Counted from the first letter of the stretch, positions 28,929-37,879 are shown. The stretch is DNA of 54,721 bases from Thiomicrospira microaerophila (GCF_000934765.1 NZ_JYNN01000020.1:1-54721); one strand, 5' to 3'. Made by a program: numbers and translations. Notes: generated by a model not told the origin, from the sequence alone.

Positions 28929-28954
28929 TTCCCCGTTGTCGTTCACAGCGGGGA
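28929..28954. terminator. Terminator-like hairpin after btuB
   Basis: TTCCCCGTTGT pairs with ACAGCGGGGAA (one G-T pair) around a 5-nt loop, 26 bases after the btuB stop. No T tract follows. The next 160 bases to the tRNA contain no gene. Confidence 0.55.
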
Positions 28955-29116
28955 AAGTATTAGAACTGCACGCGCTGTTCTAATAAATATGGCGTTGAGA
29001 TCAACAAACAGAAAATAGAGAGCTAAGAGCCCTAAGTGATGGAAGTTACATGGGGGCCTATAAGTCTTGCGCCGACCATGGTCACTAATTGGTTAGGTTT
29101 AAATTTTGGGCGAAAA

Positions 29117-29161
29117 AAAAAGTGACCGAAATAGTTTTTAATTACTTCTAAGTCACTTTTT
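29117..29161. terminator. Bidirectional terminator downstream of tRNA-Pro
   Basis: AAAAAGTGAC (29117-29126) and GTCACTTTTT (29152-29161) are perfect complements around a 25-base loop. On the minus strand the hairpin follows the tRNA-Pro gene and ends in a T run. On the plus strand it could stop readthrough from btuB. Confidence 0.75.
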
Positions 29162-29172
29162 ATTACTAAATT

Positions 29173-29249
29173 TGGTCGGGACAGTAGGATTTGAACCTAC
29201 GACCCCCGCCACCCCATGACGGTGCTCTACCAGGCTGAGCCATGCCCCG
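29173..29249 (-). tRNA. tRNA-Pro (GGG)
   Basis: The 77-nt minus-strand gene has acceptor arms CGGGGCA and TGTCCCG (one G-T pair) and encoded CCA. The D arm is GCTCAGCCTGGTAGAGC and the T arm is GTAGGTTCAAATCCTAC. The anticodon stem CCGTC/GGCGG carries the loop ATGGGGT, so the anticodon is GGG. It lies 69 bases from the stop of the FlhB-like gene and may be transcribed with that operon. Confidence 0.95.
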
Positions 29250-29318
29250 AAACTTTGTGAGCTGTATTCTATATTAAAAAATAGAATATTCAAGCTAAAA
29301 AACACATTACCTTTGAAG

Positions 29319-29585
29319 TTAGGGCTTAGGTATTGTCTTGCCACTTACTTGATAAGCAAAAACCAGGACCTGCACCATCGCCTCATATAACACTGGCGGA
29401 ATTTCACTATCTATTTCAACTTGACTGAGCATTTCAGTTAATGCCTGGTCTTGTTTTATAGGGATCCCTTTTTCACTTGCTATCTGCACAATTTTGTCAG
29501 CGATATGACCGGCACCTTTCGCTGTCACTTTTGGCGCACGGGTACCATCGTACTCTATACTAACTGCAAGCTTTGGTGCCTTCAA
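29319..29585 (-). CDS. FlhB C-terminal-domain-like protein (FhlB type)
   Basis: The 88-residue protein corresponds to the cytoplasmic C-terminal domain of FlhB, the switch protein of the flagellar export apparatus. It reads KLAVSIEYDGTRAPKVTAKGAGHIADKIVQIASEKGIPIKQDQALTEMLSQVEIDSEIPPVLYEAMVQVLVFAYQ. It lacks the four transmembrane helices and the NPTH self-cleavage site. Such stand-alone pieces are annotated in EscU/YscU/HrcU families, and in some bacteria they can replace the cleaved FlhB domain. It comes last in a run with STAS, CheY and (further upstream) a FliK-like gene. Confidence 0.88.
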   Translation of the reverse strand: MKAPKLAVSIEYDGTRAPKVTAKGAGHIADKIVQIASEKGIPIKQDQALTEMLSQVEIDSEIPPVLYEAMVQVLVFAYQVSGKTIPKP

Positions 29586-29600
29586 ACACGCAACCCAAAA

Positions 29601-29882
29601 TTAGACGCTAGCAAACTGAAACTTTGTTGATAAACCTAAGTTTGCAACACTAGACACAAATAGCTCACTGGGATTTAGCCACCTCAGCTTTAATCCTTTT
29701 TCAGCCAAGGATTCAACTACTACAAGCAACAACTGGATACCCGATGTATCAATTGTTTCTAGCGCTGACGCATCAATAGTCAATTCACCAGAGGCGTCAG
29801 CTATGGCTTTTTTCATCGCAACCATCTGCTCACTTGCATAGTGAATGGTAAGACTTTCGGGCAACTGAATAACTTGACTCAT
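29601..29882 (-). CDS. STAS-domain protein
   Basis: The 93-residue protein is a single STAS domain (anti-anti-sigma fold): LTIHYASEQMVAMKKAIADASGELTIDASALETIDTSGIQLLLVVVESLAEKGLKLRWLNPSELFVSSVANLGLS. The 'DTSGIQLL' segment holds the Ser that is phosphorylated in SpoIIAA-type proteins. It sits between cheY and the FlhB-like gene, 24 bases from cheY, in the arrangement found in chemosensory clusters of proteobacteria. A role in chemotaxis-linked signalling is inferred from context. Confidence 0.88.
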   Translation of the reverse strand: MSQVIQLPESLTIHYASEQMVAMKKAIADASGELTIDASALETIDTSGIQLLLVVVESLAEKGLKLRWLNPSELFVSSVANLGLSTKFQFASV

Positions 29883-29906
29883 AAACGCTCCCTATAAGGC
29901 AAAATT

Positions 29907-30266
29907 TTAAAGTACACGCCCTATTACAGACAGTAACTTTTCTGGACTAAAGGGTTTTACGATCCAGCCTGTTGCGCCGGCATCTTTACCCTTTGTTTTC
30001 ATATCACCTGAGGATTCAGTTGTTAAGCACAAAATAGGCGTAAACTTATAATTTGGCATAGCACGTAAAGCTGCAATTAACTCTATACCGTTCATATTGG
30101 GCATGTTAATGTCGGTTACAATCAGATCAAACTGCTCTGTTTTTGCAATCCCAAGTGCTACTGCACCATCTTCAGCTTCCGTAACATCATGACCTGCTGA
30201 CTTTAAAGACATACCTACCATTTGACGCATAGATTTTGAATCATCAACCGCTAAGATTTTTGACAT
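29907..30266 (-). CDS. CheY-like response regulator
   Basis: This is a single receiver domain of 119 residues. Acidic pair Asp8-Asp9 (ILAVDDSKSMRQMV), phosphoacceptor Asp in DLIVTDINMPNMNG (about residue 53), Thr in CLTTESS (about 83) and Lys in GWIVKPFSPEKL (about 105) are all present. It has no output domain, so it should act by protein contact, for example at a flagellar motor or another chemosensory target. The start is ATG at 30266, with no close upstream gene. The 277 bases upstream contain a MITE-2 end. Confidence 0.93.
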   Translation of the reverse strand: MSKILAVDDSKSMRQMVGMSLKSAGHDVTEAEDGAVALGIAKTEQFDLIVTDINMPNMNGIELIAALRAMPNYKFTPILCLTTESSGDMKTKGKDAGATGWIVKPFSPEKLLSVIGRVL

Positions 30267-30507
30267 TTAACTTTCTCTCTATTTTTAAGTGTTTAACCCG
30301 TGGGGTATCGCTTTTCAAAGAATAATTTAGTTGAGATTTTACGCACAAACAAAGAATATGTAAAACATTAAACAACAAAAACCTGCTTTAACCCTACAAA
30401 AAAATAAATATAGCGCGTAATTTCACTAAAAAAGGCCTATCAATCTGTCAAGCGCAGATCTACTGGAGGCAAAAACGCCGGATTCGATTAAACCCACTAA
30501 ACGACAT

Positions 30508-30541
30508 GCGAACATCTCGCGAAGTTATGAAACATCTGGGC
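30508..30541 (-). repeat. MITE-2 end remnant
   Basis: On the minus strand this reads AGCCCAGATGTTTCATAACT and then TCGCGAGATGTTCGC, matching the end of MITE-2 at 7979 and inwards (GCCCGGATGTTTCATAAATT...). It directly abuts the MITE-1 copy, sharing the TA at 30542-30543. Only one end remains. Confidence 0.7.
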
Positions 30542-30543
30542 TA

Positions 30544-30722
30544 GGAGCCCGTCGGATTAAAGCCAATCGGCTGCAAAAAAGCTGGACTTGGCCATTTTTT
30601 ACCCATTTCCTCGTCAAATAGCTCGCTATTCTCCTCGAAATTGAACAAAAACTGACTCAATCGAAGAAAGCGAAGCTAAACCAGACTTTTTTCGCTTCGA
30701 CCGGTTTAGTCCGACAGGCTCC
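30544..30722 (-). mobile_element. MITE-1, full copy next to the FliK-like gene
   Basis: This 179-base element has ends GGAGCCTGTCGGACTAAA (right end, minus strand) and GGAGCCCGTCGGATTAAA (left end). TA flanks it at 30542-30543 and 30723-30724. It is the inverted counterpart of 42029-42189, nearly identical apart from 18-19 extra bases. It separates the FliK-like gene from cheY. Confidence 0.85.
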
Positions 30723-31771
30723 TAGGCCTTCACATTAATTAATTGATCGATTAAAGCAGGCTCGTAGGCGGCAAGCTTTCCCTGCTTCACGTCTAAATAC
30801 GCTAAAACCAGGCCTGCGCGCTCAAACATATCTTTTAATATCGTCAAGTGTTGCTCAATTAACTTTACACCCGCGACGGATTCCATAAATAACTTGCAGT
30901 CAAAATAGCCTGTCTGCTGGTCATAACCTAAAACACATGCGCACCGTTCATCATGTATCGCCACAGAGAACTTTAACTGCCAACGTTTTTTTTTCGACTT
31001 CTCACTGGAAATCTCGACATCCAATTCTTCATATTCATTGGCTACATAAACAGGCAGTTGCACACTTAAGTCGGCAGGATTTTGCAATTGCAACAACTGA
31101 CCTAAACTCACTTTATCAATCGCCTGCCCAACCAAGCTAAGCGCTTGCGCTATTGAGGGTGGCGTCTTAGCCTTTTCAGATGGGTTTGCCGTCAACAATG
31201 CGCGCAACTTATGTAGCTCGGCTTTTAGATCCTTATCCACCCCCTTACGCATCCCCTTGAGCCCCGACTCAAAAAACGAACCCGAATGTTCAATGGCGTG
31301 TTTTAGTTTTGATGCATTTAACTGGGAATCTAGCCGCAGAATTTGATGGAGAATAGCATTAATCTGCGCTTGTGCGGCAGGGGGTAAATGCGCGAAGAGC
31401 GGTGGGGAGGTTAGTTGACTCATGACATTGTTGAGACTCAATGCGTTAGGCAAAAGTTGACGGAAAAAAGCCTTTTCTAAAACAGATTCCTTTGCTACCG
31501 GTTCGCTCACGACCAAGCGAATTTGGCCCTCTACCTGCGCGACCCGAGCCATTAACGTTTGACCTGGCGTCAAAGCAAGCGCAGAGCTCGCTACCAGCGT
31601 TTGTCCGCCGACATCAAGCTTGATAGTTGAACTAGACACCTGGATTACGTTTAGACTCACCTGCTGGCCAACCACCCAGCCAAATCGCGCTAAGGACGCC
31701 TGTGAAATAGGGGCGAGCTGATTGGTTTTTAAACCTGATTCGGCGGAAAAATTGGTCAGCATCGCATTCAT
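30722..31771 (-). CDS. FliK-like flagellar hook-length control domain protein
   Basis: The 349-residue protein has an N-terminal beta-rich region (IQVSSSTIKLDVGGQTLVASSALALTPGQTLMARVAQVEGQIRLVV, about 40-90) and a helical linker. The FliK C-terminal-like core is at about 240-340: WQLKFSVAIHDERCACVLGYDQQTGYFDCKLFMESVAGVKLIEQHLTILKDMFERAGLVLAYLDVKQG. FliK sets hook length by switching FlhB specificity, so a pairing with the FlhB-like gene at 29319 makes sense. The stop codon TAG lies across the edge of a MITE-1 insertion (CTAG target). The protein end is probably the original one, since the target already supplied TAG. Confidence 0.8.
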   Translation of the reverse strand: MNAMLTNFSAESGLKTNQLAPISQASLARFGWVVGQQVSLNVIQVSSSTIKLDVGGQTLVASSALALTPGQTLMARVAQVEGQIRLVVSEPVAKESVLEKAFFRQLLPNALSLNNVMSQLTSPPLFAHLPPAAQAQINAILHQILRLDSQLNASKLKHAIEHSGSFFESGLKGMRKGVDKDLKAELHKLRALLTANPSEKAKTPPSIAQALSLVGQAIDKVSLGQLLQLQNPADLSVQLPVYVANEYEELDVEISSEKSKKKRWQLKFSVAIHDERCACVLGYDQQTGYFDCKLFMESVAGVKLIEQHLTILKDMFERAGLVLAYLDVKQGKLAAYEPALIDQLINVKA

Positions 31772-31929
31772 CCTTCAAATTTAAAGCCACATCATCAATT
31801 TTCAGTGCTTTTGTAAGCAACAGTTTTATAAACTGGTGTTAAACTATTACAACGAGTTCACAAAGTAGTCCAAAAACTATATTCACTATACTTCGGGCCA
31901 ACACCCCAAGCTAACAAGGAACATGATAA

Positions 31930-32757
31930 ATGAGTGTAAATGAATATGCATTCAACGACAATGATTTTAAACGTGTCAAAAAAATCGTTTATGACTTTGC
32001 AGGCATTGACCTCAACGACACCAAGAAAAATCTAGTTTACAATCGACTAGCGAAACGTATTCGTTTTTTAGAAATGAGCAGCTTTGAAAGCTACCTTAAT
32101 TATGTTGAAAAAACAGGTGAAGAAGAGCTAGTCAATTTGATTAACGCCATCACCACTAACTTGACTTTCTTTTTTCGAGAAAACCATCACTTTGAGTATT
32201 TGGCAAACCAGGTTATCCCACAGCTTCTAAAAAAAAATCAAGCATCCAAAAAAATTCGTATTTGGTCTGCAGGTTGCTCTACGGGCGAAGAACCTTACTC
32301 TATTGCAACCGTCATTAAAGAGGCCGTGCCTTCAGGCTGGGATGCACGCGTATTGGCAACTGACCTTGACACCACTGTTGTGGAGTTTGCAAAACAAGGG
32401 ATATACAACATTGAACGCCTTAAAGGTGTCTCTGAGCCGCGAAAAAAGCGTTGGTTTTTAAAAGGAACCGGTGACAAAGAAGGCGCTGTAAAAGTTAAAT
32501 CTGAACTACAAAGCATTATTGACTTTGGTCAAATTAATCTCATGAATGATTGGCCTATTAGAGATAAGATTGATGTTATATTTTGCCGAAATGTCGTGAT
32601 TTACTTTGACAAACCTACCCAAAGTCGGTTGTTTAATCGCTATGCCGACCTGTTACAAGAGGGAGGGCACTTATTTATCGGTCACTCAGAATCTTTGTAC
32701 AAAATTTGTGACAGATTTGAACTTCTGGGTCAAACAATTTATCGAAAAATAAAATAA
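31930..32757 (+). CDS. cheR: CheR-type chemoreceptor methyltransferase
   Basis: The 275-residue enzyme adds methyl groups to glutamates of chemoreceptors using SAM. The N-terminal alpha domain (about 1-75) reads DFKRVKKIVYDFAGIDLNDTKKNLVYNRLAKRIR. The SAM-binding domain has KIRIWSAGCSTGEEPYSIA (about 115-134) and VIFCRNVVIYFDKPTQSRLFNRYADLLQEGGHLFIGHSESL near the end. It is followed 25 bases later by cheB, giving the expected methylation pair, and is divergent from the FliK-like gene. Confidence 0.96.
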   Translation: MSVNEYAFNDNDFKRVKKIVYDFAGIDLNDTKKNLVYNRLAKRIRFLEMSSFESYLNYVEKTGEEELVNLINAITTNLTFFFRENHHFEYLANQVIPQLLKKNQASKKIRIWSAGCSTGEEPYSIATVIKEAVPSGWDARVLATDLDTTVVEFAKQGIYNIERLKGVSEPRKKRWFLKGTGDKEGAVKVKSELQSIIDFGQINLMNDWPIRDKIDVIFCRNVVIYFDKPTQSRLFNRYADLLQEGGHLFIGHSESLYKICDRFELLGQTIYRKIK

Positions 32758-32782
32758 CACTGATATAAACAACGAGAAAAAT

Positions 32783-33901
32783 ATGCAAAAAATTAAGGTA
32801 CTTATTGTTGATGACTCCGCGCTTGTGCGTCAAATGCTACAAGAAATGCTATCATCTCACCCGCAAATTGAAGTCGTCGGCAGCGCGCATGACCCCTACA
32901 TGGCGCGCGATATGATTAAACAAGTTCATCCCGATGTTTTAACCTTAGACATTGAAATGCCGAAAATGGATGGCATCAGCTTTTTAAAAAACCTGATGCG
33001 CCTTCACCCCATGCCGGTTGTCATGGTATCCACCTTAACAGAGCATGGTGCCGATGTTACACTCCAAGCACTGGAACTAGGTGCGATTGACTTTGTTACC
33101 AAACCCAAGCTTAACCTTGCTCAAACCTTTGAAAGCTACACCACAGAAATCTGTAACAAAGTCATCATGGCATCGAAGGTAACACGCGGTACACTTGAGC
33201 GCCAATATACCCGCTTCTCTAACAACCAACTCGCTCGCCCAAAAGTTGAATCCTCACCGGCAACAATCAGTGAAAAATACGATGCCGATGTCATTATCAA
33301 AAAAACAAACGTAATTAAAAAGCCACGCTATGCTGAAACGATCATTGCAATAGGCTCGTCTACCGGCGGCACCGAAGCGATCAAAGAAATTCTAATGCGA
33401 TTGCCTGCTACCACCCCGCCGATTGTTATTTCTCAACATATACCTGCTGCATTTTCGGGGCCTTTTGCTCAACGAATGGACAGTGTCTCCGAAATGACCG
33501 TTCATGAAGCAAAAGACAACCAGCCTATTCTTCAAGGCCATGCCTATATCGCACCCGGTGATAAACACTTACTTATTGAACCAGTAGGAGGCAAGTTTAT
33601 ATGCCGACTCAATGATGGCCCTCCGGTTAATCGCCATAAGCCCTCGGTCGATGTGATGTTTCGCAGTGTGGCACAAAATGTCGGCAACAATGCTATCGGT
33701 ATAATATTAACGGGGATGGGTGCCGATGGTGCCAAGGGGCTAAAAGAGATTCAAGAAGTCGGCGCCCCCACTATTGCACAAGACCAGAAATCAAGTGTTG
33801 TTTGGGGAATGCCTGGCGAGGCGGTAAAACTAGGCGCCGCTGATTTTGTTTTAAGCCTTGATCAAATTGCGTATAAAATTTTAGCGCTAGCTAGCAAATA
33901 G
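32783..33901 (+). CDS. cheB: CheB chemotaxis methylesterase / glutamine deamidase
   Basis: The 372-residue protein has an N-terminal receiver domain with phosphorylation Asp in PDVLTLDIEMPKMDG (about residue 57) and Lys in FVTKPK. The C-terminal esterase has Ser in AIGSSTGGTEAI (about 193), His in VISQHIPAAFSGPFAQRM (about 219) and Asp in LTGMGADGAKGL (about 315). The linker of about 60 residues is longer than in E. coli. It reverses CheR methylation. Confidence 0.96.
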   Translation: MQKIKVLIVDDSALVRQMLQEMLSSHPQIEVVGSAHDPYMARDMIKQVHPDVLTLDIEMPKMDGISFLKNLMRLHPMPVVMVSTLTEHGADVTLQALELGAIDFVTKPKLNLAQTFESYTTEICNKVIMASKVTRGTLERQYTRFSNNQLARPKVESSPATISEKYDADVIIKKTNVIKKPRYAETIIAIGSSTGGTEAIKEILMRLPATTPPIVISQHIPAAFSGPFAQRMDSVSEMTVHEAKDNQPILQGHAYIAPGDKHLLIEPVGGKFICRLNDGPPVNRHKPSVDVMFRSVAQNVGNNAIGIILTGMGADGAKGLKEIQEVGAPTIAQDQKSSVVWGMPGEAVKLGAADFVLSLDQIAYKILALASK

Positions 33902-33958
33902 TGGCACGCATCCTGCTAAAGTTTCAAATATTTTCAGTTTATCGTTTTTTAACTTTTA

Positions 33959-34107
33959 ACCCGGATATTTCATAAACTTGCGTGTTAATCGCACAGGACA
34001 GTGGTTTTACAGTGCTTTTTTTCGAAGGCGTGCTGTCGTTATTCATACAGCCCATCAAGAAAAATACTGAAAAATCAATAGAAAACCAGGGCGCGTGTGC
34101 TTTATAA
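33959..34107. repeat. Degraded MITE-2 copy
   Basis: This matches the MITE-2 copy at 7818-7979: ACCCGGATATTTCATAAACT at the left end, then GTGCTTTTTTTCGAAGG.GTGCTGTCGTTATTCATACAGCC and CAATAGAAAACCAGGGCGCGTG. The right end has diverged (CTTTATAAAGCATGCGTG). It occupies most of the 250 bases between cheB and the methyl-accepting gene. Confidence 0.75.
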
Positions 34108-34151
34108 AGCATGCGTGTTAAGAACTGCCAGCCTATCAAGGAATGTTTTGA

Positions 34152-35435
34152 ATGAAACAAATCATCGAAAAAATGCAGCACAAGTTAAAGCAACAATGGT
34201 TAGCATGGACCGTTACGCTTGTCACACTATGCTTAATACTTCTAGTCGACCTCGTTATTGTGTCGCTGCTTGCTGTTATTATTATGTCCATTATTTGGGC
34301 AAAGACGCCCCCCGCTCAACCCACCATAGACAGCGCAACAGAGACACTAGACAATCTGTCGTATGACGAAAACGACGTGACCACAGAGCCAGCCTTTGAA
34401 GAGGTTTGTCTACCCCCCTCTATTGCCATTAAAGAATCAGGCGAAGCGCTACAAGTGATCATGCGCGATGTCGATGCCGTTGTTCATCAAGAAGTTGATA
34501 TTGTTAAAACTGAACTCACGCAAGTTAACAAACTCATTGCAGAATCAATTGACACCCTCAACGACAGTTTTAGCGGGCTGCATAAACAAACAACACAACA
34601 ATATGAACTCGTACTCTCCCTGCTCGCCAACCTGGGTGGCACCGGTGAAGGCATGAGTATTGAAAAATTCTCCTCTGAAACCAAACAGGTTTTACAGCAG
34701 CTCATTGACATGATTAAACATGGCAGTCAAAGAAGCAACCAAACCATGCACAAGATTGATGAAATGGTTGATCAAATTGATGGCATCTTTAATCTACTTG
34801 AGGACGTTAAAGGAATTGCTGACCAAACCAACCTGCTTGCCCTCAATGCCGCGATAGAAGCGGCGCGTGCGGGTGAAGCTGGCCGCGGCTTTGCCGTGGT
34901 CGCCGATGAGGTGCGCAAACTTTCACTTAACTCCAATCAGCTCAATGAGCAAATAAGACAGAAGGCACAAAAAGCGAACCATACCGTAGAACAGGTGAAA
35001 ACAATCGTTAGCGAAATGGCTAGCAAAGACATGGAGCAAGCGTCTACCTCTCAAAATCGCGTTAACGCCATGTTAGTAGACCTTGAAGCGATGAATGCCA
35101 CCATTTCAACCAAACTCGGTGATGTATCAGGGATCATTTCGGGCATAGAACGCAGTGTGTCGAATGCGGTGCGCTCACTGCAGTTTGAAGATATTGTTCG
35201 CCAACTCGTTGAGCAAGTTATTAATCACCTTGAAAACCTCAATAGCTTTTCACAAGAAATTAACCATTACCTAGATAGTGAAAAAGACAACCCCTCCTCT
35301 TCTGCTGCCGAATATCAAGAGCGACTCAATAACTTCCGAACCCGTATTCATGATGAACGCAACCAGATCGAGTCAACAAGAATGAAAAGAGTTAGCAGCG
35401 GCTCGATGGAAGAAGGCGAGATTGACCTTTTCTAA
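34152..35435 (+). CDS. Methyl-accepting chemotaxis protein without a periplasmic sensor
   Basis: The 427-residue protein has two closely spaced hydrophobic segments (about 18-57, [31 protein letters not shown]), leaving no room for a periplasmic domain. A cytoplasmic helical region follows. The signalling hairpin is unmistakable: [38 protein letters not shown] (about 213-250). The C-terminus beyond the hairpin contains [19 protein letters not shown], resembling regions in MCP-like proteins of cell-division or motility clusters. It probably senses an internal signal. It follows cheR-cheB and would be their substrate. Confidence 0.92.
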   Translation: MKQIIEKMQHKLKQQWLAWTVTLVTLCLILLVDLVIVSLLAVIIMSIIWAKTPPAQPTIDSATETLDNLSYDENDVTTEPAFEEVCLPPSIAIKESGEALQVIMRDVDAVVHQEVDIVKTELTQVNKLIAESIDTLNDSFSGLHKQTTQQYELVLSLLANLGGTGEGMSIEKFSSETKQVLQQLIDMIKHGSQRSNQTMHKIDEMVDQIDGIFNLLEDVKGIADQTNLLALNAAIEAARAGEAGRGFAVVADEVRKLSLNSNQLNEQIRQKAQKANHTVEQVKTIVSEMASKDMEQASTSQNRVNAMLVDLEAMNATISTKLGDVSGIISGIERSVSNAVRSLQFEDIVRQLVEQVINHLENLNSFSQEINHYLDSEKDNPSSSAAEYQERLNNFRTRIHDERNQIESTRMKRVSSGSMEEGEIDLF

Positions 35436-35485
35436 TCAAAAAAAACACCTGTGAACCGAATACCTTCACCTACTGATGATGTATT

Positions 35486-35580
35486 CGGGCAAAAAAGCTG
35501 GATTTAGCCATTGGCTCGTTCTCACGCACAGCGTCACTGCCATTAAGTTAAGAAAAAAACTGTCATGGCGAGACGAAGCT
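35486..35580. repeat. Composite of MITE-1 fragment and REP-like repeat
   Basis: 35490-35510 (GCAAAAAAGCTGGATTTAGCC) is an internal part of MITE-1. 35517-35580 (CTCGTTCTCACGCACAGCGT...GCCATTAAGTTAAGAAAAAAACTGTCATGGCGAG) is the inverted form of the repeat at 46990-47062. No gene lies in the 145 bases between the MCP and phosphatase genes. Confidence 0.65.
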
Positions 35581-36078
35581 TTACGCGGGATGCGATAAAT
35601 GTCGCTGTTTAATCGATGCAAGTAACCCCTTTGATGCTTGCTCGACCATATCAAAGACCTGATCAAACCCCTGCTCACCACCATAATACGGATCAGGTAC
35701 ATGATCATGCCCTAAATGAGGCGCAAACGCCATAAACAGCATTATTTTTTCTTTTAGATCAGCAGGCGCCATTTGTTGCAAGATAGCTAAGTTATCCGCA
35801 TCCATCGCTAAAATATAGTCGAATTCAATCAAATCTGAAAAGTCAACTTTACGCGCACGCAAGTCCTGCATAGTGACGCCGCGACTAGCCGCCGTTCTCA
35901 TTGAACGCTCATCAGGTGGGTTACCAACATGATAAGCATGCGTACCCGCCGAGTCGATTCGTATTTTATGCGCCAACCCAGCCTCTTCAACCTGCTTTCT
36001 AAACACCGCATGCGCGGTGGGTGAACGGCAAATATTGCCCATGCAAACAAATAAAACTGAAATTTCATGACCCGACAT
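35581..36078 (-). CDS. Low-molecular-weight protein tyrosine phosphatase
   Basis: The 165-residue cytosolic phosphatase has the P-loop CX5R(S/T) near the N-terminus: VLFVCMGNICRSPTAHAVF, with Cys12 as nucleophile and Arg18. The general acid is Asp in VPDPYYGGEQGFDQVFDMVE, near residue 127. The arsenate-reductase-like and Wzb-type enzymes share this fold, but no polysaccharide genes lie nearby. The final residues (about LSHPA) and the stop lie against a dispersed repeat, so the extreme C-terminus may be changed. Confidence 0.94.
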   Translation of the reverse strand: MSGHEISVLFVCMGNICRSPTAHAVFRKQVEEAGLAHKIRIDSAGTHAYHVGNPPDERSMRTAASRGVTMQDLRARKVDFSDLIEFDYILAMDADNLAILQQMAPADLKEKIMLFMAFAPHLGHDHVPDPYYGGEQGFDQVFDMVEQASKGLLASIKQRHLSHPA

Positions 36079-36128
36079 TCGCTCTCTCCTATAGAATAAA
36101 GGTTAAATTTTACACTTAAAGTGACATC

Positions 36129-36776
36129 ATGTTCAAAAACATCACCCCGCCTCATGACTGGATTGTATATGAAGACAGGGATATTATTATCCTTAACAAA
36201 CCAAGTGGGCTTTTATCGGTACCTGGCAAAAGCGAACAGCATAAACACTGCGTTTTAAGCTACATTCACCTTACACATCCTGATGCGCTGATTGTTCATC
36301 GACTAGATATGGACACATCGGGTTTGTTATTGCTTGCACGTAACAAAGCAAGTCATCGAAACCTCAGCATCCAGTTTCAAGATCGACAAGTCCATAAAAT
36401 GTATTTTGCATGCTGTGCAGGACAGATTGAAGAACCTGAAGGCGAAATTCAGCTCCCTATGCGATGTGATTGGGAAAGGCGCCCACGACAAATCATCGAC
36501 TTCACCCATGGCCGTCATGCGCAAACACGCTGGCAATTGATTAAACAGCATACTGACCATTTTTCTGTTGCACTTTACCCTATTACCGGACGCTCGCATC
36601 AGCTTCGACTTCATATGAAATCTCTTGGTCACCCCATTTTAGGGGATAACTTTTATTCAGACCGAAAAAGCTTTACTATGGCGGACAGATTAATGTTACA
36701 TGCACAAAAACTCACGTTCCAACACCCTACAACACACGAGTTCATAACAATTGAAAATAAGGCTGCGTTTTATTAG
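36129..36776 (+). CDS. RluA-family pseudouridine synthase
   Basis: The 215-residue enzyme isomerises uridine in rRNA or tRNA. The catalytic Asp is in IVHRLDMDTSGLLLLARNKASH (about residues 55-76). ITGRSHQLRLHMKSLGHPILGDNFY is the conserved C-terminal part. There is no S4 domain, and the short length fits RluA itself (dual specificity for tRNA U32 and 23S U746), so that is the most likely target. It is divergent from the phosphatase gene with 50 bases between. Confidence 0.92.
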   Translation: MFKNITPPHDWIVYEDRDIIILNKPSGLLSVPGKSEQHKHCVLSYIHLTHPDALIVHRLDMDTSGLLLLARNKASHRNLSIQFQDRQVHKMYFACCAGQIEEPEGEIQLPMRCDWERRPRQIIDFTHGRHAQTRWQLIKQHTDHFSVALYPITGRSHQLRLHMKSLGHPILGDNFYSDRKSFTMADRLMLHAQKLTFQHPTTHEFITIENKAAFY

Positions 36777-36841
36777 TTAATTTGGCATATTTTATGCTTT
36801 TTTGTACATTCACTCAGTCACTTGGTTAACAGGAGAGCACC

Positions 36842-37849
36842 ATGACCGCACTTGAAAAAGAAGAGTTAGCTAATCAAGAAATGTTAAAAATGCTTGATCA
36901 AGAGCAACCTGAATCACTTGAAGATGATTTATTAAGTGACATAGACGAGCTTGACTTATTAAGCGACATGGAAACACATGACACCGATGACCTTGAGGAC
37001 TTAAATGAAACTTCACTCGATGAACTGAGTAAACTGGAGGCATCGGGTGAGGATATTGAAGATACGCAAGAAGCCAGCGACATTGAAGCCCTGAGCGAAC
37101 TAGACGAATTGGATTCATTAGAGGACGCCAGCGCTTCTGAGCAGTTGATGGATGATCAACCTGAAGAGGATGATCAACCTGAAGAGGATGATCTACTCGA
37201 TATCGAAGATAACGCACAACCTGAAGTCGATACAGATGAAAAAACACCAAAGGAAGACGAACTTGAAGAAACCGATATCGACCTAGACATGGCCGATACC
37301 GAGTCGGAGATAGATGCGCTTGACCTAGACGATGAACCGCTAGATGAGGCGTTACTTAATGCTTCCTATGCGTCTGCAACTGATGACTTGCAACCAGAAG
37401 AACCAGAGGAAACCTCGCAACCTAAGCCGAGTGATACCCAGCCAACTGAGCCGGCGGCTACACAGGACAAGCCCCCCCTCAACCCTTCAATTGAGTCGTC
37501 AGTGGACTTTATGCAAGAAGCCATAGAGCTTGACAAAGAAATGCATACTATTGCTCAAGAAATTAAACAAACGGTGTCCGAAGTAAATAATTTAGCGATA
37601 TCCACCGCAAAACAAGCACAAGACTCGGCTGAAAAAGCACGCTCACTGATTGAGTCTACCTTTAACGCTGCCGAACGGGCGTTTGAAACGGTAAAAAATG
37701 CAGGCTATACACTCGATAACACCCACTTCACTGAGCGATCTGAAGATCAAATTGCGCAAGAACTTCAGCAAATAAAAGAGAAAAACGATGCATTAAAATC
37801 AGCAAATCAACAAATACGCGCACGATTAGCACAGCTAAAAACAAAATAA
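36842..37849 (+). CDS. Very acidic protein with C-terminal coiled coil, function unknown
   Basis: I do not recognise this 335-residue protein. Residues 1-210 are dominated by Asp, Glu, Leu and Ser (LLSDIDELDLLSDMETHDTDDLEDL, DDQPEEDDQPEEDDLLDIED). That pattern suggests a disordered acidic region, with a tandem duplication of DQPEED at about 105-116. A proline/threonine-rich linker at 195-220 follows. Residues 225-335 are helical and could form a coiled coil (FMQEAIELDKEMHTIAQEIKQTVSEVNN, then ALKSANQQIRARLAQLKTK). There is no signal peptide. It is separated by 30 bases from the next gene, and the two probably work together. Confidence 0.75.
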   Translation: MTALEKEELANQEMLKMLDQEQPESLEDDLLSDIDELDLLSDMETHDTDDLEDLNETSLDELSKLEASGEDIEDTQEASDIEALSELDELDSLEDASASEQLMDDQPEEDDQPEEDDLLDIEDNAQPEVDTDEKTPKEDELEETDIDLDMADTESEIDALDLDDEPLDEALLNASYASATDDLQPEEPEETSQPKPSDTQPTEPAATQDKPPLNPSIESSVDFMQEAIELDKEMHTIAQEIKQTVSEVNNLAISTAKQAQDSAEKARSLIESTFNAAERAFETVKNAGYTLDNTHFTERSEDQIAQELQQIKEKNDALKSANQQIRARLAQLKTK

Positions 37850-37879
37850 CTTGAATTTGCTAAAAAACAGGCCACTCTA

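Noticed and set aside
29173-29249. tRNA-Pro as an integration site for a mobile element
   Set aside because: No direct repeat of the tRNA 3' end and no integrase gene is nearby in the window.
36842-37250. Minus-strand frame opposite the acidic protein
   Set aside because: It is a mirror of repetitive GAT/GAA codons in the acidic gene and has no support of its own.
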